Source: Spirulina sp034932185 (GTDB lineage: Bacteria; Cyanobacteriota; Cyanobacteriia; Cyanobacteriales; Spirulinaceae). Taken from it: a stretch of 64,000 nt of DNA. Below, piece after piece: positions 36,010 to 44,921 of this stretch. The translations under genes were made by a program, and so were the position numbers. The stretch is taken from NCBI RefSeq assembly GCF_034932185.1, contig NZ_JAYGHW010000005.1:1-64000 (forward strand), in the 5' to 3' direction. The notes below the pieces were generated by a model, which was given only the letters and a program-made list of their open reading frames with translations, was not told where the DNA came from and did no database searches. Every line of letters starts with the position of its first letter. Position 1 is the first letter of the stretch.

Positions 36010-37713
36010 ATGGTGTGGCAATCAGCGCGAACGGTTTTGGGTGGGTTGATGGTGTTGGGGTTGGTGGGGTGTGGGGGGTTGCCGGATGGATTGCCGGGAG
36101 GACGTAAACCCCTGGAGCGGGATGTTTTGGTGGCGCAAATTAAGCCGAGTGTGGTGCGGATTGAGTATCTTCTCGGTGGGGAATGGGAGCAGGGGGCGGG
36201 GGTTATCATTGCGGGGGAGGCGGGGCTGTGTACGGTGGCGACGGTGGGCCATGTGGTGAAGTCGAGTGAGTTGATTTCGGTGTGGACGCATGATGTGTAT
36301 ACGGTGAATCCGGGGGGGGGTTTCCCAGTGCGGGCGGTGCAGCCGTGGGAGAATGGGATGGATTTGGCAATTATTACGTTTGATGCGCCGGGGGAGGGGT
36401 GTCCTTATCCGGCGTTGACGTTGGGGGATTCGGGGACGCTTCAGCCGCTGGATGAGGTTTATGTGTTTGGTTTCCCGGAAGGAGTTACGCGGGCGTTATA
36501 TCAGCAGCAGGTAGTAACGGGGCAAATTTCGGCGGTAGATGGGGACGAAGTGGAGGGGTATGATATCACCCACACGAGTCCGACGGCGGGGGGGATGAGT
36601 GGGGGGCCGTTGGTGAATGTATGGGGTGAGGTGGTGGCGGTGCATGGTGCAGCAGAGGTGGGATTCGGGTCAGCAGTTCCCATTGCGAAGTTGCGGGGAG
36701 AGTTGACGGCAATGTTGGCGCAGTTGCCGGTGGCGGCGGAGGGGACGGCGCAGGCGTTCTATGAGCAGGGAATCGCGTTATTTAATGAGAAGAAGTATGA
36801 GGAGGCATTGTCCTATTTTAAGCAAGCAGTAGCACTTGACCCAAATTATGCATTGGCTTGGGGACATCTAGGAGTTTCGTTAGGTGAGTTAGAACAATAC
36901 GAAAATTCGATTGCTTCCTTTGATAAAGCCATTGCCATTAATCCTAATTTTGCGATGGCTTGGTCTAACCGTGGCGTTTCCTTTGAAAAGTTAGAACAAT
37001 ACGAAAATGCGATCACATCCTTTGATAAAGCCATTGCCATTAATCCTGATTTTGCGACGGCTTGGTATAACCGTGGCGTTTCCTTTGAAAAGTTAGAACA
37101 ATACGAAAATGCGATCGCATCCTATGATAAAGCAATAGAAATTAATCCTGATTTTGCCGCTGTTTGGTCTAACCGTGGCATTTCGTTACATTCGTTAGGA
37201 CAATACGAAAATGCGATTACATCCTTTGATAAAGCCATTGCCATTAATCCTGATTTTGCCGATGCTTGGTCTAACCGTGGCATTTCGTTACATTCGTTAG
37301 AACAATACGAAAATGCGCTCGCATCCTTTGATAAAGCCATTGCCATTAATTCTGATTATGCCGCTGCTTGGTCTAACCGTGGCGTTTCATTACATTCGTT
37401 AGAACAATATGAAAATGCGCTCGCTTCTTATGACAAAGCGATCGCCATTAATCCTGATCTTGCCGAGACTTGGTTTAACCGTGGCAATTCCTTAGCAGCG
37501 TTAGAACAATACGAAAATGCGATCGCATCCTATGATAAAGCCATTGCCATTAATCCTGATCTTGCCGAGGCTCGGTCTAACCGTGGCATTGCGTTGGCGT
37601 TATTAGGTCGTTATCAAGAGGCCCTTGAGTCAGTAGAAAAAGCAATTCAGCTTTATCCCAATAATGAGCGTTATCAACAAATCCGTCAATTTATTCTCGA
37701 AGAACTCAACTAA
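36010..37713 (+). CDS. Lipoprotein trypsin-like protease with nine TPR repeats
   Basis: A 567-residue protein. The start at 36010 gives a lipoprotein signal (TVLGGLMVLGLVGC, lipobox LVGC with Cys21); the longer frame from 35932 would bury it. Residues 35-230 are a trypsin-like serine protease with a plausible triad: His81 in ATVGHVV, Asp118 in NGMDLAIITF and Ser197 in GGMSGGPL. From about residue 237 come nine 34-residue TPR units, most reading LEQYENAIASFDKAIAINPD, encoded by nearly identical 102 bp repeats. The protease likely works in the periplasm, with the TPRs as a protein-binding platform. Plus-strand composition is strongly G-biased in the protease part. Confidence 0.88.
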   Translation: MVWQSARTVLGGLMVLGLVGCGGLPDGLPGGRKPLERDVLVAQIKPSVVRIEYLLGGEWEQGAGVIIAGEAGLCTVATVGHVVKSSELISVWTHDVYTVNPGGGFPVRAVQPWENGMDLAIITFDAPGEGCPYPALTLGDSGTLQPLDEVYVFGFPEGVTRALYQQQVVTGQISAVDGDEVEGYDITHTSPTAGGMSGGPLVNVWGEVVAVHGAAEVGFGSAVPIAKLRGELTAMLAQLPVAAEGTAQAFYEQGIALFNEKKYEEALSYFKQAVALDPNYALAWGHLGVSLGELEQYENSIASFDKAIAINPNFAMAWSNRGVSFEKLEQYENAITSFDKAIAINPDFATAWYNRGVSFEKLEQYENAIASYDKAIEINPDFAAVWSNRGISLHSLGQYENAITSFDKAIAINPDFADAWSNRGISLHSLEQYENALASFDKAIAINSDYAAAWSNRGVSLHSLEQYENALASYDKAIAINPDLAETWFNRGNSLAALEQYENAIASYDKAIAINPDLAEARSNRGIALALLGRYQEALESVEKAIQLYPNNERYQQIRQFILEELN

Positions 37714-37764
37714 TCCCCCTAAACCTGTCTAACCACAGAATCAACCCACAACCGCTCAAAGCTT

Positions 37765-37852
37765 ATGCAAATCACCCTCAACGAACAACAAACACAATTC
37801 ATCACCACCCAACTCGCCAGCGGCAACTTCACCCACCCCCAACTAAAAAAGC
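37765..37852 (+). pseudogene. Truncated ParD-type antitoxin remnant
   Basis: The first 26 codons (MQITLNEQQTQFITTQLASG) match the start of ParD/CopG-like antitoxins, but homology stops where a palindromic element begins at 37855. No ParE toxin gene follows. It is a toxin-antitoxin relic. Confidence 0.6.
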
Positions 37853-37854
37853 CT

Positions 37855-37916
37855 AGAAACCGGGTTTCTTGCACCTACTCATTCTGCTCTAGCATCCTCA
37901 CAGAAACCCGGTTTCT
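37855..37916. repeat. Paired AGAAACC/GGTTTCT palindromes
   Basis: Two 15-base palindromes, AGAAACCGGGTTTCT (37855-37869) and AGAAACCCGGTTTCT (37902-37916), are inverted copies of each other around 32 bases. A relative, AGAAACCCGCTTTCT, lies at 24357-24371. This small mobile-looking unit interrupts the antitoxin relic. Confidence 0.8.
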
Positions 37917-37973
37917 GTCACCCAGAATCGGTATTAGCCAATCTTGCTAACCATCCTCCACAAACTCAACCCC

Positions 37974-38183
37974 ATGGACTACCAAAACATCATCACCATC
38001 GAACCCGAAAAACGCAGCGGTAAACCCTGCATTCGAGGAATGCGCATCACCGTTTACGACATCCTCGAATACTTCGCAGGCGGCATGACCGAAGCCGAAA
38101 TCCTCGCAGACTTTTCCGAATTAACCCCCGAAGACATTAAAGCCTGCTTCACCTTCGCTACAGAAATTCCTGTTCGCCAATAG
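37974..38183 (+). CDS. DUF433-domain protein, likely orphan antitoxin
   Basis: A 69-residue DUF433 protein: GKPCIRGMRITVYDILEYFA and EAEILADFSELTPEDIKACF are the family motif. Such proteins act as VapB-like antitoxins, usually followed by a DUF5615 PIN-like toxin, which is absent here. The frame opens at 37944; the ATG at 37974 gives the family start. Confidence 0.8.
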   Translation: MDYQNIITIEPEKRSGKPCIRGMRITVYDILEYFAGGMTEAEILADFSELTPEDIKACFTFATEIPVRQ

Positions 38184-38227
38184 CTCCAGACTACTCACAA
38201 TCCCCTCACCCCCAAGAATTGACACCC

Positions 38228-38401
38228 ATGAAAACAACCAAGCTCAATTTTGACTTCATGGCCCACCGCGAACAGTGCAACATCCAAACCTACCAAGCCC
38301 TTCACGGTAAACCCTACAGCGATCCACTCAACTATTATCGTGAGCAAATTGCCCAGAGCCGACTCGCTCAACTTTGGCAAACCCTCAACAACAAACCCTA
38401 A
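38228..38401 (+). CDS. Small hypothetical protein
   Basis: A 57-residue frame (MKTTKLNFDFMAHREQCNIQ at its start) 44 bases after the DUF433 gene. No family recognised and no clear ribosome site. It ends one base before the convergent COP23 gene. It may be a chance frame. Confidence 0.35.
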   Translation: MKTTKLNFDFMAHREQCNIQTYQALHGKPYSDPLNYYREQIAQSRLAQLWQTLNNKP

Positions 38402-38998
38402 TCAATCCTCCGCCAACAAACCCGCCAACGGAATCCGCGCCGGTTGCTCCACCGTAATCTCTCCCGGTTGCTCCACCACAATCCCTCCCGAACCCTGATA
38501 ACTGCCCGGATTTCCCGGCAACAACCCCTTCGCCACCCGCTGCAACGCCGCCAGCGCCGTCACCTCATCCCCCCCCGGTACTAACGTCACCACAGGCGGA
38601 CAACCTTGCGTCGCTTGAGTTCGCGCACAAATTACCCACTGATTCGGCGTTTTCTCATCCGGACGATACTCAAACGAAATTAGCCCCGCCTCCTTGTAAA
38701 GATTCATCCGATCCGCAATCTCAATACAGCGGACATCAGTATTCCAACCATCCCCCATCTCATGCACCATGTACAACCATTCTTTCGGCTGCTGCTCAGG
38801 ATTCTTCTGATACAACACCGTCCAAACCTGCCGAGCCATTGCCGGATCAGGATCAGGCCGCAACGCGCAAATAAACTGACTCTGAGGCGTAACCTCTAAC
38901 GGCACTCGCCCCGAATACACCGTCCAACCCAACGTAATCACGCCCAACACCAAGCCACCAATCCCAATCCAAACCGCATTATGTTCGTGAGTTGCCAT
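38402..38998 (-). CDS. COP23-domain protein
   Basis: A 198-residue protein with one N-terminal membrane helix (WIGIGGLVLGVITLGWTVYSG) and a COP23 (circadian oscillating polypeptide 23) domain: the pattern FICALRPD, then a Trp-rich WTVLYQ segment, DVRCIEIADRMNLYKEAG and WVICART, with paired cysteines. The family is known from nitrogen-fixing unicellular cyanobacteria, where its role is unclear. The C-terminus is a short Val/Glu/Gln repeat (GGIVVEQPGEITVEQP). Confidence 0.75.
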   Translation of the reverse strand: MATHEHNAVWIGIGGLVLGVITLGWTVYSGRVPLEVTPQSQFICALRPDPDPAMARQVWTVLYQKNPEQQPKEWLYMVHEMGDGWNTDVRCIEIADRMNLYKEAGLISFEYRPDEKTPNQWVICARTQATQGCPPVVTLVPGGDEVTALAALQRVAKGLLPGNPGSYQGSGGIVVEQPGEITVEQPARIPLAGLLAED

Positions 38999-39164
38999 AA
39001 TTTTCAGGAGAATATTGATAGCCGAGAACTACAACCTCAATCTATTTTATTCCATAACCTAGATGAGCCATAAGAATTAGGGATAACCGAATGCCGCCTC
39101 TTAACCCGGACTAAGTAGAGAGGGATTTAGGGTGAGGGGGCATTTTGAAAATAATTGTGCCTTC

Positions 39165-39881
39165 CTACTCAACATCTTGGGGATCAATCCCCAACGCCGC
39201 TAATTTTGCCTGCAAAGCCGCTAAAGCCGCCTCTGCCTGCTCTGCCCTGGCCCTTTCCTGCTCTCGGCATTCCCGCTCCTGCGCTAAAGCCGCCTCAGCA
39301 TCCACCGCCCGACGATGTAATTCGACAGAAGTCAAAAACCGTTGGCCATCGGGGTAATAAAGCGTTAAACCCGTTTCATCCCAACCAAAACGAATCTGGA
39401 GCCGGGGACTCACCCAATCCGTCATGACCGCAATCGCTTCTAACTCATTCCCCTCCCGTAACCATCCCGTTAACTCAAAATGATCGGGATCGTAAATGTA
39501 ATACTCCTCGACTCCATACCGCTCATAAAACTTAAATTTTTGCACCATCTCCCCGGTACGATTTCCCGGCGAGAGAATTTCAAACACCACCTGAGGCGCG
39601 ATCTGCCCCTCCTCCCATTGGCGATAGGAACCCCGTCGCCCCTTGGGCCGACCAAAAGCCACCATTGCATCGGGGGCAGCCCGTAGTTTATTGTCCCCTT
39701 CCACCGGATACCACAACAGATCCCCCGCGATAAAAACATCAGGATCATCGGCAAAGAGAATTTCTAGATTCTCCTTAATCATCACAATCCATTGAAATTG
39801 CTCGGTATTTTCTGCCATCGGTTGGCCATCACTATCGGGGTAAACAACAGTGGGGTTGAGGGTGGGGGGTTGCTGAACCAT
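39165..39881 (-). CDS. Uma2-family PD-(D/E)XK nuclease-like protein
   Basis: A 238-residue Uma2 (DUF820) protein, a family abundant in cyanobacteria with a restriction-endonuclease-like fold. Catalytic-type residues are in APDAMVAF (Asp), VVFEILSPGNR (Glu) and the KFKFYERYGVEEYYIYDP block. A Glu/Ala/Arg-rich coiled coil makes up the last 45 residues. Biological role is unproved. Confidence 0.88.
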   Translation of the reverse strand: MVQQPPTLNPTVVYPDSDGQPMAENTEQFQWIVMIKENLEILFADDPDVFIAGDLLWYPVEGDNKLRAAPDAMVAFGRPKGRRGSYRQWEEGQIAPQVVFEILSPGNRTGEMVQKFKFYERYGVEEYYIYDPDHFELTGWLREGNELEAIAVMTDWVSPRLQIRFGWDETGLTLYYPDGQRFLTSVELHRRAVDAEAALAQERECREQERARAEQAEAALAALQAKLAALGIDPQDVE

Positions 39882-40045
39882 AGTGCCTCAAGTTCATTTG
39901 CATTGATTTTAACAAGAATTTTCCCAAACCCCTCAAATTTGACCATGGAGAGGCGAAAAATATGGAGGGGTGAAAGATTTTTCGGGGTGGGGGTGTTACG
40001 AACGGGAAAAGCTATAGTGGTGGTGATTTCTGGCTGTTTAAAATT

Positions 40046-40795
40046 ATGAAATATCCAATGCTCACCACAATTAGTGGTTTTCTTGCCGTTGCGGTGACGC
40101 TCCAACCCGCCCCCGCTGCCCTTAATCCCCCCATGAAAATTGCCCAAACCGATACCGCTGCGGCATTCTATAACCGCTATAAGGATAATGTCGCGGCTGT
40201 TCCTTTGCCCGACTGTGCTACTAGCACCTCCCAGTTAACCCGGCAGGAAATGCAGGCCATCCTCCTCGAACATAACCGCGCCCGGAAAGATGGCGATCGC
40301 CACCTTCCCAACGGTTTACCCCCCCTGCCCGCCGTGCGCTGGAATTGTGATGTAGCCGCCGTGGCCCAAACTTGGGCCAACCAAAGCCGGGGAACCCAAG
40401 GCCATAGCTCCAATGCTTGGCGACAACAGCAATTTGCCGCCCGCACCGGCCTGCGGGGCAATGCCGCCGCGTTGGGGGAAAACCTAGCCTGGGCAGCGGG
40501 ATCGGCTCCCGCTGTGGTGCAGCCCGTGGTGAAGGGGGTGACGGATTGGGATGATGAACGGCAGTTATACAATCACAGCAATGGCAACTGTAACGGTGTT
40601 TGTGGTCACTATACCCAAATCATTTGGCGGGAAAGCACCCAAATTGGTTGCGGTGTGGTGCGGGATCAGATTCGTTTTCCAGGGGGCGATCGCACCTGGC
40701 CCCATGGCTATTTCCTTAACTGCAACTATCACCATGTTGGCAATATGAATGGCGATAACCCGTTAATTGTTCACCCCGATTGGTATTACCGCTAA
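40046..40795 (+). CDS. Secreted CAP/SCP-domain protein
   Basis: A 249-residue protein with a signal peptide (ISGFLAVAVTLQPAPAA) and a CAP (PR-1/SCP) domain: EMQAILLEHNRAR at the start, then RWNCDVAAVAQTWANQ, and the signature CGHYTQIIWRESTQIGCG with the conserved His and Glu. Extra cysteines suggest disulfides. Role outside the cell is unknown; bacterial members are secreted or cell-surface. It ends 4 bases inside the convergent speA end. Confidence 0.9.
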   Translation: MKYPMLTTISGFLAVAVTLQPAPAALNPPMKIAQTDTAAAFYNRYKDNVAAVPLPDCATSTSQLTRQEMQAILLEHNRARKDGDRHLPNGLPPLPAVRWNCDVAAVAQTWANQSRGTQGHSSNAWRQQQFAARTGLRGNAAALGENLAWAAGSAPAVVQPVVKGVTDWDDERQLYNHSNGNCNGVCGHYTQIIWRESTQIGCGVVRDQIRFPGGDRTWPHGYFLNCNYHHVGNMNGDNPLIVHPDWYYR

Positions 40796-42765
40796 TCCCG
40801 TTGGGTTAAATAGGTGTAACGGTTGAGACTTTGCTCATAGTTTTGTAAAAGCCGCTGGGCTTCCGGGAGCGTGATTTGCTGTTCCTGAAGGGCGATTTCT
40901 GTGCGTTGGCGGAGCGTTTCGAGGAGATTTTCGCCATTGTATTGGACAGCGGCTAATACTTCCCCCATTGTGTCACCGCGAATCACTTGATCCACATGGT
41001 AGCCCTTGGGGGTCATGGTGATATGGACGGTGTGGGTTCTGCCGAACAGGTTATGAAGATTGCCCATAATTTCCTGATAGGCTCCCACCAAAAACATTCC
41101 TAAATAATAGGGTTGGGGGCTGTGGTCAGGGTTGAATTGGAGGGGATGGAGTTCGAGGCCATCTTTACCCGGATGTTGATCAATAAAGCGGTCAATTTTG
41201 CCATCACTATCACAGGTGAGGTCGGCTAAAATTACCCGCTCCGTAGGGGCTTCATTGAGGCGATGGATAGGCATGATCGGGAAAAGTTGGGCGATCGCCC
41301 AACTATCGGGAGCGGAACGAAAGACGGATAAATTGGCGGTATAGGTGGCGGTGAGGCTGGTTTCTAATTCTTTGAGATCATCAGGAATTACCGTTTGATG
41401 GCGAATCAAACTAAAGATTTTTTGACAACAGCAACCGCAGAGTTGTTCAGCCTTAGCCCGTTCCGCTAAGGAAAGATAACCAAACCCAAACAGGCTAATG
41501 GCTTCTTCTTTAAATTGCAGCGCATCGTGATAGGCCTCTTGGGCATTTTCCAGATCGATGGTTTCGTAGGTTTCCCAAAGGTTGCGGAGGATGAGGTGAT
41601 CCGTGGGGGCGACGGGGGGCGGCGTGGTGGTGACGGGATAGCTTGCGCCGAGGATATCGAAGATTAAAATCGATTGATGGGAGGCGATCGCCCGTCCACT
41701 TTCACTCATTAACGTCGGGGCCGGCACTTGGGCCGCCGCCACTGCTTCTTGAACTTCGGCAACAATATCGTTAGCGTAGTTCTGCATATTGTAGTTTTTC
41801 GAGGCAGCGGTCTTGGTTTTAGAGCCGTCATAATCCACCGCCAAACCGCCCCCCACATCGAGGTATTGCATCCCCGCCCCCAATTTTGCCAATTCCACAT
41901 AGATTTGACTGGCTTCGCGGATGGCATCTTTAATCACACTAATGGCGGAAATTTGTGAGCCAATATGAAAATGAAGGAGTTGTAAACAGGGTAATAATTC
42001 TGCTTTTTCCAGGGTTTGAACGACGGTGAGAATTTCAGGGATGGTGAGGCCGAACTTGGCGCGATCGCCTGTGGAATTTCCCCAATGGCCCGATCCTTTC
42101 GTGTTTAATTTCGCTCGTACCCCTAAATTGGGGCGAATCTGCAAACTTGCGCTAATTTCTAAAATTAACCGCAACTCTTCCAACTGTTCAATCACCAAGA
42201 GGGGATAATGTCCCAATTTTGTTGCTAACAGGGCTGTTTCGATATATTCCCGGTCTTTGTAGCCGTTACAGACTAAAAGCGTCGGTTGATCATTGCCGGG
42301 GGGATTGGGGGGCAATGTGGCGAGGGCGATCATCAGTTCTGGCTTCGATCCGGCCTCTAACCCAAAGTGATAGGGCTGGCCAAACTTCACTAATGCTTCC
42401 ACTAAATGACGGTGCTGATTGCATTTAATCGGATACACGCCCCGATAGGTTCCGGGGTAACTGTAGCGGGCAATGGCGCGGGCAAAGCAGGCATTGAGGC
42501 GTTCAATGCGATCGCCCAAAATATCCGCAAACCGAATCAAGAGGGGCATCCCTAAATTGCGCTGCTCCAACCCCTGCACCAATTCATACAAATCCAACGA
42601 ACCGCCGCGATCGCCCAAGGGCGAAACCAGCACATGGCCCGCCGCATTAATGGAAAAATAAGGCTCGCCCCACCCCTGCACCCGATAGAGGCGTTCACTC
42701 TCTTCAATAGTCCAGGGTCGGGGAGGGGTGAGGGTCGGCAGGGATTGAACAGCAGTAGCAGCCAT
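40792..42765 (-). CDS. speA: Biosynthetic arginine decarboxylase
   Basis: A 657-residue PLP enzyme that converts arginine to agmatine for polyamine synthesis. Motifs: VYPIKCNQHRHLVEAL with the PLP lysine, LNTKGSGHWGNSTGDRAKFG, LHFHIGSQI, and LDVGGGLAVDYDG; the C-terminal part contains the PLP/dimer contacts (LADLTCDSDGKID). The frame opens at 43020, but the N-terminus MAATAVQSLPTLTPPRPW at 42765 is right for the family; the extra 85 codons lie on the far side of the divergent Uma2 gene. Confidence 0.95.
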   Translation of the reverse strand: MAATAVQSLPTLTPPRPWTIEESERLYRVQGWGEPYFSINAAGHVLVSPLGDRGGSLDLYELVQGLEQRNLGMPLLIRFADILGDRIERLNACFARAIARYSYPGTYRGVYPIKCNQHRHLVEALVKFGQPYHFGLEAGSKPELMIALATLPPNPPGNDQPTLLVCNGYKDREYIETALLATKLGHYPLLVIEQLEELRLILEISASLQIRPNLGVRAKLNTKGSGHWGNSTGDRAKFGLTIPEILTVVQTLEKAELLPCLQLLHFHIGSQISAISVIKDAIREASQIYVELAKLGAGMQYLDVGGGLAVDYDGSKTKTAASKNYNMQNYANDIVAEVQEAVAAAQVPAPTLMSESGRAIASHQSILIFDILGASYPVTTTPPPVAPTDHLILRNLWETYETIDLENAQEAYHDALQFKEEAISLFGFGYLSLAERAKAEQLCGCCCQKIFSLIRHQTVIPDDLKELETSLTATYTANLSVFRSAPDSWAIAQLFPIMPIHRLNEAPTERVILADLTCDSDGKIDRFIDQHPGKDGLELHPLQFNPDHSPQPYYLGMFLVGAYQEIMGNLHNLFGRTHTVHITMTPKGYHVDQVIRGDTMGEVLAAVQYNGENLLETLRQRTEIALQEQQITLPEAQRLLQNYEQSLNRYTYLTQRD

Positions 42766-42886
42766 GGGCGATCTTCTCGAAAACTCGATCTCTAGTGTGC
42801 CAAATTCTCGCCCCCCATTCCGCAAATTGCCCAGCATCTCAGGTTTTCTATGGCATAATACAAACATACATACCCCAGGAGGTTTG

Positions 42887-43471
42887 ATGGTTGCAACCCC
42901 CGTAAAATCCTCAACAGAAACATCCTCAACGCTCACCCTAGAGGAATTTCTGGCTTTACCAGAAACCAAACCCGCCCGCGAATACCATCCAGGGAGGATC
43001 GAAACCAAACCCATGCCCAAAGGAAAACATAGTCGCCTTCAAGCCCGTTTAGCCCGTGCTATTGACGAAGTGGCAGAAGATCGCAAAATTGCCCTTGCTC
43101 TCACAGAACTGCGCTGCACCATTGCTGGCCGCTCGATTGTGCCGGATATTGCGGTGTTGCGTTGGGCGAATTTGCCCAGGGATGAGGATGGCGAAATTAG
43201 CGATCAGGTGACTTGTCCCCCCGATTGGATGATTGAAATCCTCTCACCGGATCAGTCCGCAACATTGGTGATGGAGAAAATCCTCTTTTGTGTCAGTCAA
43301 GGGACAGAACTGGGCTGGCTGATTGATCCCCACAGCAAAGGGATCACGGTCTTTAATCACAGCCGGCCCCAGATTTATCTACCGGGCGATACCACGCCGT
43401 TAAAGGTGCTTGAGGGCTTAGATGATTGGCAGATTACCCATCAGACCCTATTCGATTGGCTCAAGGTTTAG
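42887..43471 (+). CDS. Uma2-family PD-(D/E)XK nuclease-like protein
   Basis: A 194-residue Uma2 protein. LTLEEFLALPETKPAREY at the start, KGKHSRLQARLARAID, the Asp in VPDIAVLRW and the Glu in MIEILSPDQSATLVMEKI are the family landmarks. The ATG at 42887 has an AGGAGG site at 42878-42883; the longer frame from 42764 is not needed. It is divergent from speA. Confidence 0.88.
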   Translation: MVATPVKSSTETSSTLTLEEFLALPETKPAREYHPGRIETKPMPKGKHSRLQARLARAIDEVAEDRKIALALTELRCTIAGRSIVPDIAVLRWANLPRDEDGEISDQVTCPPDWMIEILSPDQSATLVMEKILFCVSQGTELGWLIDPHSKGITVFNHSRPQIYLPGDTTPLKVLEGLDDWQITHQTLFDWLKV

Positions 43472-43473
43472 GT

Positions 43474-43588
43474 CTTTCCTCGTTACTTGGCTCTGCCAAG
43501 TAACGCCCTCCGGGAGGCTCTGCCTCCATTCTCAAGGGCGGCAGAGCCGCTTGATGCCCATACCATGGCAGAGCCATGGCACGAGATG
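43474..43588. repeat. REP-like palindromic element, copy 2
   Basis: Second copy of the 20881-20988 element, starting TCTTTCCTCGTTACTTGGCT and ending GCCATGGCACGAGATG. Stems GGAGGC-TCT-GCCTCC, GGCGGC-AGA-GCCGC and GCCATGG-type ends are kept. It again fills the whole gap between convergent genes (Uma2 and the GDYXXLXY gene). Confidence 0.85.
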
Positions 43589-43595
43589 AATTTTC

Positions 43596-44213
43596 CTAGA
43601 AACGATAGGCGCGATCGCCCACCCACAGCGTAGCCGGAACTGCTTGATTGCCCCGTACTCGCACCTCTACGACCATGGGGGGATCGGTGGGGAAACGGCG
43701 GTTAATATCGGCAATGTGGTCATTGATCCCGTCTTTTTGATCTTCCGGCATATAGTACCGCTCCAAGCCATAGGTGACTTGGCCATAGTACAGTTGCCCA
43801 GCTAAGGCCACCTCATCGATCGCCAAACCTTTAGGGGGATTTAACCCCACCGCCACCGGCTCCCAAGGGGTGGGAATCCCCGCATTGGTTTCCGTTTCGG
43901 GACTGCCTAACGTGACATAAATCAACATCGGTTGCGATGGGTCTCGCTCTTCGCTGTCTAATTCGGCTTGAATTTCTGCCCAACCGGGGAGTTTTTCCAA
44001 GGTTGGAACTTGGGAAATATCGTAGTTGAGGGTTTGGGAATAGCCCCGGAGAAGATCGTAGGGATCAACGGGGGCAGTTTGGAGGATCACCGGCTCCCCG
44101 GCAAAATAAGTGATCATGGCTTGGGCCGGCACACCGACAATTAAGGCAAATTGCGCCAACAGGGTGAGGGCAAATCGCCAGGGGGGGAGACTGTGATCAG
44201 GGGTTGTGGTCAT
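43596..44213 (-). CDS. GDYXXLXY-domain membrane-anchored protein
   Basis: A 205-residue protein with one N-terminal helix (FALTLLAQFALIVGVPAQAM) and the DPYDLLRGYSQTLNY element, a variant of the motif that names the GDYXXLXY family. A repeated Asp/Gly-rich beta segment and ERYYMPE follow, with a C-terminal VEVRVRGNQAVPATLWVGDR. Function is unknown. The frame opens at 44276; the Met at 44213 puts the helix near the N-terminus. Confidence 0.75.
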   Translation of the reverse strand: MTTTPDHSLPPWRFALTLLAQFALIVGVPAQAMITYFAGEPVILQTAPVDPYDLLRGYSQTLNYDISQVPTLEKLPGWAEIQAELDSEERDPSQPMLIYVTLGSPETETNAGIPTPWEPVAVGLNPPKGLAIDEVALAGQLYYGQVTYGLERYYMPEDQKDGINDHIADINRRFPTDPPMVVEVRVRGNQAVPATLWVGDRAYRF

Positions 44214-44320
44214 GGGAATGCGGAGGATAGAGTATGCCTCATTATTAGGGGGGCGATCGCCCCTGGTTTTCTCCATGGGTCAATTTGGCGATCGCCACAG
44301 CAGCAGGATTCCTCCCCTAC

Positions 44321-44346
44321 AAAAAATCCCCCACAACTGGGGGGAC
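44321..44346 (-). terminator. Rho-independent terminator of the DUF4327 gene
   Basis: On the minus strand, TCCCCC-CAGTTGT-GGGGGA is followed by six T. It lies about 65 bases below the DUF4327 stop, a classical intrinsic terminator. Confidence 0.75.
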
Positions 44347-44411
44347 AAGCATGGACTGATCCTGGCTCCTGGCATCATGCCCTGAGGATCTCTGCAATCC
44401 TGGAGAAGGGT

Positions 44412-44636
44412 TTATTCTTCGTCTTCATCCCAGGCTTCGACTAAAAGGATTTCACTCACAGGGTCTTGCATCGCAAAACCAAAATCTAACAGTTCTTGTT
44501 TCCAGTGACTCCAATCATCGCCATAGAGGAAAGCAATTTTCCAAATGCTATCGCTCGGCTTGAGGATATTGGAATCCACTAAAGAACGCACTTTCCGTTG
44601 TAACTTCACCATAGGGTGAGCAACTTGTTGAGTCAT
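44412..44636 (-). CDS. DUF4327-family protein
   Basis: A 74-residue cyanobacterial protein. HPMVKLQRKVRSLVDSNILK, a Trp-rich centre and the acidic end SEILLVEAWDEDEE follow the DUF4327 layout. The frame opens at 44708; the Met at 44636 matches the usual length of about 70 residues. Function is unknown. Upstream, 44709-44921 holds no gene. Confidence 0.7.
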   Translation of the reverse strand: MTQQVAHPMVKLQRKVRSLVDSNILKPSDSIWKIAFLYGDDWSHWKQELLDFGFAMQDPVSEILLVEAWDEDEE

Positions 44637-44921
44637 ACGCTGTTTGTGATTATTTAATAAATGGTGCAAACTTTCTGTTTTTACGCTCCCGATCCTTGAG
44701 GTTTCCACTACGAGGAGAGGATCTGTCGGAGGTTCACTGTTTATTCTTTTAGCGCAAAAAGAACCCTAAAAGCAAGGGTTTTCCCGGATCTGGCAAGAAT
44801 TATTTAGATTTTCTTAAGATTTCCACCCTGTCGAGGGGGATTTGTCGCATTTTTTGACCTCGATTGAGAACAATGCCCCTAGGGACAGTTTTAAGGACTG
44901 TCCCTGTGGGTGCTTTCCCCC

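Noticed and set aside
42766..43020. 85-codon extension of speA
   Set aside because: The extension overlaps the divergent Uma2 gene and its ribosome site; family members start at the 42765 Met.
44709..44921. Possible small gene or ncRNA upstream of the DUF4327 gene
   Set aside because: No frame with a ribosome site and no recognisable RNA fold beyond one short hairpin at 44882-44904.
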